From VXYL01 sp965243095 (GTDB lineage Bacteria > Pseudomonadota > Gammaproteobacteria > Pseudomonadales > Azotimanducaceae): a DNA stretch of 64,000 bases. The position numbers and the translations under genes are program-made. Of the stretch, positions 58,313-64,000 are shown in pieces. The number at the start of each line of letters is the position of its first letter. The first letter of the stretch is position 1. The stretch is taken from positions 992,001 to 1,056,000 of the forward strand of contig OZ251530.1 of assembly GCA_965243095.1 (NCBI GenBank), given 5' to 3'. The notes below the pieces were generated by a model. It was not told where the DNA came from and searched no databases. It saw nothing but the letters and a program-made list of their open reading frames with translations.

Positions 58313-59044
58313 TCACGGCCAAGTGCCGATGCCCGGCAGCTTCACCGCGGGTGGCCAGAAGCGGAGGCCGGCGGTCATGCCGAGGAGGTTGAACTCCACG
58401 CCTTCGCGCCGGGCGAAGAGGACGCCGAAGGTACCGTATAGGGAGATTTGCCAGCCAGTGCCGCTTGGGGTGCGGGCGAACAGGGCGCCGGCGGCGAGGT
58501 AGTCCTTGCCGATGGCGGTGGGGGGTAGGTCCAGGCGCAGTTCGGGGACTTGGCGGGCGATGTGGGCGGTGAAGGTGTTGCTGTTCGGGCCCGGCCAGGT
58601 GCGGTATTCGGCGTGGTGCGGGTAGGCGGCCACGGCGGCTTCGATCTTGTCGATCACGGCGTCCACATCGGGGCCGCGCACGTCCGCCAAGAGCTGTGGC
58701 GGATTGGAGAACCACTCGCTGTCGGGGGCGCGGTCGTCGCCGCTTACGACCGCCGAGCCGCCGCGGCGCAAGCGCCAGCCGATTACTTCGTGGCGCGTGT
58801 AGCGAGGAGCGCCGGTGCGCTTCACGGCCAGCCAGGTGTGGACAGCCACGCCGCCGCGGTTGCCCCAGGTGCGGGCGGCGTACACTTGGGCCACGGCGTC
58901 CGGGTGGGCGTTCGGCGACGGGGCTTGACCGGTGGAATCGTGGTTGGATTCGCGCCAGTGGGGTTGGTCGAAGAACGATGTCCGTGCGGCCAGGGAGATC
59001 AAGGCCGGGGCGACGAAGATGGCGAATAGGATCAGGAGCGTCAT
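58313..59044 (-). CDS. DUF3750 family protein
   Basis: The 243-residue product begins with a membrane helix (MTLLILFAIFVAPALISLAA). The family phrases are VYAARTWGNRGGVAVHTWLA then GWRLRRGGSAVV, AYPHHAEYRTWPGPNSNTF and FTAHIARQVPELRLDLPPTA then GKDYL. The role of the family is not known. An upstream TTG at 59101 would add residues without support. The C-terminal third was copied to 57096-57456. Copy 4 of the 28-bp repeat lies 90 bases upstream of its start. Confidence 0.82.
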   Translation of the reverse strand: MTLLILFAIFVAPALISLAARTSFFDQPHWRESNHDSTGQAPSPNAHPDAVAQVYAARTWGNRGGVAVHTWLAVKRTGAPRYTRHEVIGWRLRRGGSAVVSGDDRAPDSEWFSNPPQLLADVRGPDVDAVIDKIEAAVAAYPHHAEYRTWPGPNSNTFTAHIARQVPELRLDLPPTAIGKDYLAAGALFARTPSGTGWQISLYGTFGVLFARREGVEFNLLGMTAGLRFWPPAVKLPGIGTWP

Positions 59045-59134
59045 GCGCAGGCGCCCCGGCCATCGGCGCGCCGGGCTGCCGCCTTGTGCCGCATGCGGCA
59101 ACTCAGCCGCCGAGGGATTTGCTGCTGGTGGCGG

Positions 59135-59162
59135 GATGCGGGCGAGACGCCCGCGCTCCCAG
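59135..59162 (+). repeat. Dispersed 28-bp repeat, copy 4
   Basis: Differs from the other three only at its first base (G for C). It lies between the divergent DUF3750 gene and the small gene at 59218, with no evident flanking repeat. Confidence 0.85.
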
Positions 59163-59217
59163 GGGCGTGTCCGCTGCCGGGTATGATCGCTGCCGTACGC
59201 TACTCGCCTTCGACTTC

Positions 59218-59487
59218 ATGGCCCATCGCTTTGAGATAGACCACCAGCACCGCGCGTTCGCTTTGGTGGTGACGGACGATGGCGCGCTGGAACTGTGGCT
59301 CGATGGCTGCCTGCGCAAGCGCCGGGCCGCCAGTGCCCGGCAGCCGTTGTACGTTTGGACCAACATCGAGCTCGACTGGGAGGAGCACCACTACGTGGAG
59401 GCGCGGTATCACAGCGCGCGGCGCGAACTGACCGTCACCGTCAACGGAGAACCGATCCTCCAACAACGCCTGCCGGCTCGGGGTTGA
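59218..59487 (+). CDS. Small soluble protein, unknown function
   Basis: The 89-residue product (MAHRFEIDHQHRAFALVVTD, later YVWTNIELDWEEHHYVEARY) has a beta-rich, protein-like composition and ends GEPILQQRLPARG. It overlaps the 3' end of the RND pump gene on the other strand by 47 bases. The sequence is more regular than the reverse-strand frames around it, which is why I keep it. No family recognised. Confidence 0.55.
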   Translation: MAHRFEIDHQHRAFALVVTDDGALELWLDGCLRKRRAASARQPLYVWTNIELDWEEHHYVEARYHSARRELTVTVNGEPILQQRLPARG

Positions 59488-62400
59488 TCCGCCACGCCTC
59501 GTCGTCGCGGGAGGCATCCGCCTCCGAGCGCGGACGCGGCTTGACGAACAGCGCCTTCACGTCCGCCTGTATCGCGTACAGGCAGGGCACCAGGAACAGC
59601 GTGATCACGGTGGCGAACAGGATGCCGAACGCCAGCGAGACCGCCATCGGAATCACCATCTGCGCCTGCATGGAGCGCTCCAGCACGATGGGCACCAGGC
59701 CGAAGAAGGTGGTGAGCGAGGTGAGCAGCACCGGGCGGAAGCGCGTGCGGCCGGCGTCGATGGCCGCGGACACCGTGTCCAAGCCCTCCGCGACGCGCCG
59801 GTTGATGTGGTGGACGAGGATGAGGCTGTCGTTCACCACCACCCCGGCCACGGCGAAGAAGCCGAGCAGCGACAGCGCGCTCAAGGTGACGCCGACGATG
59901 CCGTGGCCGAGGATGGCGCCCACCAGCCCGAACGGAATCACCGCCATGATGGCCAGCGGCTGCACATAGGACTTGAGCGGCACCGCCAACAGCACGTAGA
60001 TGCCGGCCAACGCGATTAGGAACCCGCCCACCATCTCCCAAAACGAGCTGCTCTGCTCCGTCAGGGAAGCGCCGGCGTCCATCCGCACGCTCGGGTGCCG
60101 GGCGAGCATCGCCGGCAGGAAGTCGCGGTACACGCCGCGGTTGACGGCGCCGATGTCCACCGAGGCGGCGTCCGCGTTGGCGGAAACAGTCACCGTGCGC
60201 TTGCCGTTGACGCGGTGGATGGCGTCCTGGCCCGGCGCCAAGCTGTAGGTGGCGACGGCGTCGAACGGCACCTCGCGCCCGTCGGGCAGGCGAATCCACA
60301 TGTTCTCCAAGTTCCCGATGGACTTCCGCTCGCCGCGCGGATAGCGCACCATCACGCGCAGGTCCGATTCGCCGCGCTGGATGCGCTGCGCCTCCACGCC
60401 GTAGAACGCCTGGCGCACTTGGCCGGCCAAGTCCATCAGCGTGACGCCCAGCGCCTCCGCGCCCGGGCGAACCGCCAGCTTGAGCTCCTCCGGGCCGCTG
60501 CTGCCGGAGTTTTCGATCTCGTAGAGGCCCTCGTAGGAGCGCAGATGCTCCACCAGATCCGCCGCGGCGGCCTCGATCGCGCTGTTGTCGCGGCCGGAAA
60601 GGCGGTACGAAATCGGCGCGCCGCCGCCCATCATCATCGCGTCCGAGATGCGCAGTTCCTTGGCGCCGGCGATGTCGCCCACTTTCTCGCGCCAACGCCG
60701 CTTCACCTCGCCCGGGTCCGCTTCGCGGTTCTCGCCCTCGGTGAGCGACACCGTGAACTGTCCGTGCCGACCGTCCTGAACGAACGCGAAAATGTGGCGA
60801 ACAACACTGGTTTCCAATCCCAACTCCGCCTGCATCTCCTCGTCCACCGCGCGCAGCGACTCGTTCATCGCGCGCACGATGTCCAGAATCAGCGACTCCG
60901 GCGCCCCGTCCTGCAGCGTGATTTCGCCTTTCAGGTAGTCCGACGGAATTTCCGGGAAAAACGCCATCCGCACCTGGCCGCCGGCCACCAGGCCGCCGGT
61001 GACGATGGCGATGCTGACGAACGCCGCCAACGTGGCGAAGCGCGTGCTGAAGCGCGCCACCGCCCGCGCCAACAGCGGCGCGTAGGTGTGCTCGATGAAG
61101 CGCTTGAGCTTCTCTCCCGCCCACGCCGAGACGCCGCGCCGGCCGTGGCCGCCGGCGGAACGCATGATGGCGAGGTGGGAGGGCAGGATGAGCTTGCTCT
61201 CCACCAGCGAGAAGACCAGGCACAGAATCACCACCCAGCCGATGGCCCCGGCGAACGTCGCCGTGGGGCCGGTTTGGAACAGCATCGGCAGAAACGCCAT
61301 GATGGTGGTGAGCACGCCGAAGGTGGCCGGCACGGCCACGCGCCGGGCGCCGCGCACGATGCTGGCGAGGTTGTAGCCGTGCCGCTCGGTTTCTGTGTAC
61401 GCGGATTCGGCGATGATGATGGCGTCGTCCACCACCACGCCGAGCACCAGGATGAACGCGAACAAGCTCAGGATGTTCACGGTGATGTCGATGCCCGGCG
61501 CCGGCAGCATCATGAACGCGCCGAGGAACGCCACGCACATGCCCAACACCACCCACGCGGCGATCTTCAGGTGCAGGAACACGCCGAGGATGATGAGCAC
61601 CAGGATCGCCCCCAGCGCCATGTTCTTCAGCATCATGGTCAGGCGCCCTTCGAGGAACACGGACGTGTCCGCCCACACCGTCAGGCGCGCGCCGCTCGGC
61701 AGCGTGGCGTTGCGCAGCTCCACATAGGCGCGCACCGCCCGGCTCACGTCGATGGGGTTCTCTTCCGCGGTGGCCAGCACGTTGATGCCGAGCGAGCGCT
61801 GGCCGTTGAAGAAGGCGTAGCTTTCGGATTCCACGAAGCCGTCGCGGATGGTGGCCACGTCGCCCAAATGGATGCGCGTGCCGTCCGGGCGCGAGAGCAG
61901 CACGATGTTCTCGTACTCCTCGCCGGTGTAGGCTTGGCCGCTGGCGCGCAGCCGGATGTCCCCGGCCGCGGAGCGGATGGCACCGCCGGGCAGGTCTATC
62001 GACCATTGGCGGATGACGCGCGCCACGCCGTCCAGCGTGAGGCCGTATTGCCGCAGCGTGGCCTCGGGGATCTCGATGGAGATCTCGAACGGACGTTCGC
62101 CCAGCACGTTCGCCGTCGACACGTCCGGCAACGCGACGATCTCCTCGCGGATGACGTCCGCCAAATCCCGCATGGCGGCTTCGTCCAAGTTACCGGTGAG
62201 CTGCACGTTGACCACTTGGGCGGTGAAGCTGTCCTCGGAGAGCCACGGCCGCTCGGTTTCCGCGGGGAAGGTGGAAATGCCATCCACCGCGATCTTGAGC
62301 TTGTCCATCATCTCCGTGATGAGGACGCCCTCCATCAGCTCCACGTTGACGGTGCCGCGGCCCTCCGACGCGGTGGAGCGCACGTCCTTGATGCCTTCGA

Positions 62401-62674
62401 TCGGCTCGATGGCCTCCTCCACGCGCAGCAACACGCCCTTCTCCACTTCCTCCGGTGCGGCGCCGCGGTACGGCACTTGGATTTGGATGCGGTTGGAGCG
62501 GAACTCGGGAAAGCTCTCCTTCTTGACGATGTAGAGCGACCACAGGCCGCCGATGATGATGGCGATCATCATCAGATTCGCGGCGACGTGGTTGCGGGCG
62601 AACCAGCCGATGATGCCGGGGGCCTCGTTGGCCGGCGTGGTGGCGGGTGCCGGGGAAGCGGGCGAGTCAGGCAT
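59441..62674 (-). CDS. RND efflux transporter, AcrB family
   Basis: The 1,077-residue product has the RND architecture. An N-terminal helix (VAANLMMIAIIIGGLWSLYI) comes first, then two large periplasmic loops and two blocks of membrane helices. The proton-relay aspartates lie in LGVVVDDAIIIAE (helix 4). The second half has GLVGAILGHGIVGVTLSALS and VVVNDSLILVHHIN. Substrate is not predictable. Metal-exporting CusA signatures are not evident. The adaptor gene overlaps it by 8 bases upstream, so the pair is an operon. An outer channel is not encoded beside it, although the TolC-like gene at 15419 could serve. Confidence 0.93.
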   Translation of the reverse strand: MPDSPASPAPATTPANEAPGIIGWFARNHVAANLMMIAIIIGGLWSLYIVKKESFPEFRSNRIQIQVPYRGAAPEEVEKGVLLRVEEAIEPIEGIKDVRSTASEGRGTVNVELMEGVLITEMMDKLKIAVDGISTFPAETERPWLSEDSFTAQVVNVQLTGNLDEAAMRDLADVIREEIVALPDVSTANVLGERPFEISIEIPEATLRQYGLTLDGVARVIRQWSIDLPGGAIRSAAGDIRLRASGQAYTGEEYENIVLLSRPDGTRIHLGDVATIRDGFVESESYAFFNGQRSLGINVLATAEENPIDVSRAVRAYVELRNATLPSGARLTVWADTSVFLEGRLTMMLKNMALGAILVLIILGVFLHLKIAAWVVLGMCVAFLGAFMMLPAPGIDITVNILSLFAFILVLGVVVDDAIIIAESAYTETERHGYNLASIVRGARRVAVPATFGVLTTIMAFLPMLFQTGPTATFAGAIGWVVILCLVFSLVESKLILPSHLAIMRSAGGHGRRGVSAWAGEKLKRFIEHTYAPLLARAVARFSTRFATLAAFVSIAIVTGGLVAGGQVRMAFFPEIPSDYLKGEITLQDGAPESLILDIVRAMNESLRAVDEEMQAELGLETSVVRHIFAFVQDGRHGQFTVSLTEGENREADPGEVKRRWREKVGDIAGAKELRISDAMMMGGGAPISYRLSGRDNSAIEAAAADLVEHLRSYEGLYEIENSGSSGPEELKLAVRPGAEALGVTLMDLAGQVRQAFYGVEAQRIQRGESDLRVMVRYPRGERKSIGNLENMWIRLPDGREVPFDAVATYSLAPGQDAIHRVNGKRTVTVSANADAASVDIGAVNRGVYRDFLPAMLARHPSVRMDAGASLTEQSSSFWEMVGGFLIALAGIYVLLAVPLKSYVQPLAIMAVIPFGLVGAILGHGIVGVTLSALSLLGFFAVAGVVVNDSLILVHHINRRVAEGLDTVSAAIDAGRTRFRPVLLTSLTTFFGLVPIVLERSMQAQMVIPMAVSLAFGILFATVITLFLVPCLYAIQADVKALFVKPRPRSEADASRDDEAWRINPEPAGVVGGSVLR

Positions 62675-63908
62675 CGTCTTGGCCGCCCGAGACGGTGGCC
62701 GCCATCGGCGTCGCCGGTGCGCCCTGCCTGCTGGAAGAGGTTTCGTCGAAACGCACGGTCATGCCCGGCAGCGCGGATTCCGGCGGCACCAGCACATAGG
62801 TGTCGCCGTTCTCCAATCCGCGCCCGACATAGGCGTGTTCCTCGTCGGCCCGCAGCACTTCCACATCGCGCGGGGCGATGGTGCCGTCCGCGCGCACCAG
62901 CCACAGCGTGCGGCCACGCTGCAGCGAGTGGCGCGGAATCACGAACAACTCGCCGCCGGGCCGGCCGGCGATGGTGGCGGTGACGAACGTGCCGATGCGC
63001 AGCGGTTCGCCGCGCTGGCCGCCTTCGCCGGCCGCGTGGGTGGCGTTGCGGTAGGGTTCGTCCACCTGCGCGACCACGTGCAGCACGCGGCTCTCCACAT
63101 CGAACACGCCTTCGGAGCGCACCAGGCGGCCTTGCCAAACATGGCGGGCGTCGCCGATGTCCGCCGTCAACATCACCGGCAGCGGCTTGTCCGCTGTCGG
63201 CCCGGGCAGTTCCAGATAACGCAGGTCTTTCTGCGGCAGGGGCAGGCGCACTTCGGCGTAGTCCGTGGCGAAGGTGACCGCCAACGCCGTGCCGGTGTTG
63301 ACGAACTGGCCGACGTCCGCGCGCTTCTCGCGCACCATGCCGTCGTACGGCGCACGCACCACCGTGCGCTCCAGATCCTCGGTGGCCTTCTCCAGGTCCG
63401 CCCGGGCGTATTCCAAGCTGGCTTCTGCCTCGGCGAGTTGCGGCTTGCGCAGGGTGAGATCCGAAGCGGTGCCGGTGGCCGCTTCCAGACCGCGCAAGCG
63501 CTGCCAGTCCCGCTCCGCGTACTCCGCCAGCGCCCGCTCGGTGGCCACTTGCGTCTCCGCCTGCGCCACCACGGAGCGGGCGCGCTTGTGCGCGGTTTCG
63601 TAGTAGCGCGGATCGATGCGCACCAGCACGTCGCCGCGCTGGAAGAAGCCGCCGCTGACGAACGCCGGCGCCACGTCCACGATCTGCCCGGAGACCTCGG
63701 ACACCAACGTGGTGCGCGTACGCGCCGTGACCACGCCGTGCGAACGCACTTGGAACGTCACCGCCTCGCGCTGCGCCACCGCGACGTCCACCAGCAAAGC
63801 CGGCGGCTCCACCGGTACGCGCACTGCTTGTGGGCGCATGGCGACCAGCCCGACCGCGGCGAGCCCGGCCAACAGAATGCCCACCAGCGACAGGAGAACT
63901 ATCTTCAT
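62667..63908 (-). CDS. RND periplasmic adaptor (membrane fusion protein)
   Basis: The 413-residue product has an N-terminal signal anchor (VLLSLVGILLAGLAAVGLVA). Lipoyl halves (SEVSGQIVDVAPAFVSGGFF and VRAPYDGMVREKRADVGQFV) lie around a coiled-coil hairpin, with a beta-barrel and the C-terminal segment FVIPRHSLQRGRTLWLV. It links the RND pump to an outer-membrane channel. It is the first gene of the two. The ATG at 63908 lies within 92 bases of the window edge. Confidence 0.92.
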   Translation of the reverse strand: MKIVLLSLVGILLAGLAAVGLVAMRPQAVRVPVEPPALLVDVAVAQREAVTFQVRSHGVVTARTRTTLVSEVSGQIVDVAPAFVSGGFFQRGDVLVRIDPRYYETAHKRARSVVAQAETQVATERALAEYAERDWQRLRGLEAATGTASDLTLRKPQLAEAEASLEYARADLEKATEDLERTVVRAPYDGMVREKRADVGQFVNTGTALAVTFATDYAEVRLPLPQKDLRYLELPGPTADKPLPVMLTADIGDARHVWQGRLVRSEGVFDVESRVLHVVAQVDEPYRNATHAAGEGGQRGEPLRIGTFVTATIAGRPGGELFVIPRHSLQRGRTLWLVRADGTIAPRDVEVLRADEEHAYVGRGLENGDTYVLVPPESALPGMTVRFDETSSSRQGAPATPMAATVSGGQDDA

Positions 63909-64000
63909 GGATCGCTTACATGGCGGCGGCCATCCGCCCCCGAACCTTACCGAGAGAGGTCACATTCTAACGCATTGACGAACGTCGCGCCGACATGACG
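63909..64000. other. Upstream region of the RND operon, cut by the window edge
   Basis: The 92 bases before the adaptor gene hold no supported gene. A promoter for the operon should lie here or just beyond, but I see no clear match. Confidence 0.4.

Noticed and set aside
59409..62983. Long frames on both strands over the RND pump gene
   Set aside because: They cover the pump gene in other registers and have shadow composition. The pump frame contains all family motifs.
1..64000. CRISPR arrays, tRNA or rRNA genes
   Set aside because: No regularly spaced repeats, clover-leaf with a T-arm, or rRNA segments were seen. The four 28-bp repeats are too far apart for an array.

Overview
The window reads as one contig from a high-GC gammaproteobacterium. 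Support comes from glnD, dapE, plsB (HX4D acyltransferase), rsmJ, hrcA and type II secretion genes gspN, gspC and gspD. The mix of CoA-transferases, hydroxyproline catabolism, many toxin-antitoxin and restriction genes, insertion sequences and decayed genes would fit an uncultured, possibly invertebrate-associated marine bacterium, but that lifestyle is inference only. No tRNA, rRNA or CRISPR array was seen.

Layout. 1-2.3 kb holds a cut-off gene and a secreted protein with an internal duplication. 2.3-10 kb is a defence-type island: mcrB-mcrC, a third AAA ATPase, an orphan HicB, an SMC-like ATPase paired with a TOPRIM-like partner, and a Fic protein. 10-14 kb is an ABC efflux operon whose adaptor carries an N-terminal PAS domain. 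14-18 kb holds a small secreted protein, a HicAB pair, a TolC-family channel and two small exported proteins. 18-21.3 kb is a hydroxyproline degradation cluster (deaminase facing a dehydrogenase-epimerase pair). 21.4-25.6 kb holds two insertion sequences. Between them lie a promoter, a strongly folded leader RNA candidate (23105-23216) and a secreted-protein gene split by the second element. 25.6-30.5 kb has a frameshifted AAA/PD-(D/E)XK gene, a truncated regulator, a methyltransferase and a CoA-transferase.

30.6-48.7 kb is the housekeeping core: map-glnD-dapE-gspN-gspC-gspD-plsB in one direction, rsmJ opposed, then hrcA, an SGNH-type protein, ugd and a TPR metalloprotease-like protein. 48.7-55.6 kb is an accessory region. 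It has three paralogous small secreted proteins behind near-identical promoters, one with a 15-C tract just upstream. A segmental duplication there has placed the start of one CoA-transferase gene in front of prpE, and a second ATPase/TOPRIM pair has lost its nuclease half. 55.5-59.5 kb holds a frameshifted nucleotidyltransferase, small membrane proteins, a glycine-zipper secreted protein with a small membrane partner, and a DUF3750 gene with a decayed partial copy nearby. 59.4-64 kb is an RND efflux pump and its adaptor.

A 28-bp repeat occurs four times in the same orientation (8742, 12061, 42418, 59135), always beside a gene end or start. Twice it lies between direct repeats, so it behaves like a mobile or duplicating element. 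The strongest candidates for something undescribed are the folded leader at 23105-23216, the secreted-protein family with its C-tract, and the ATPase/TOPRIM pairs.
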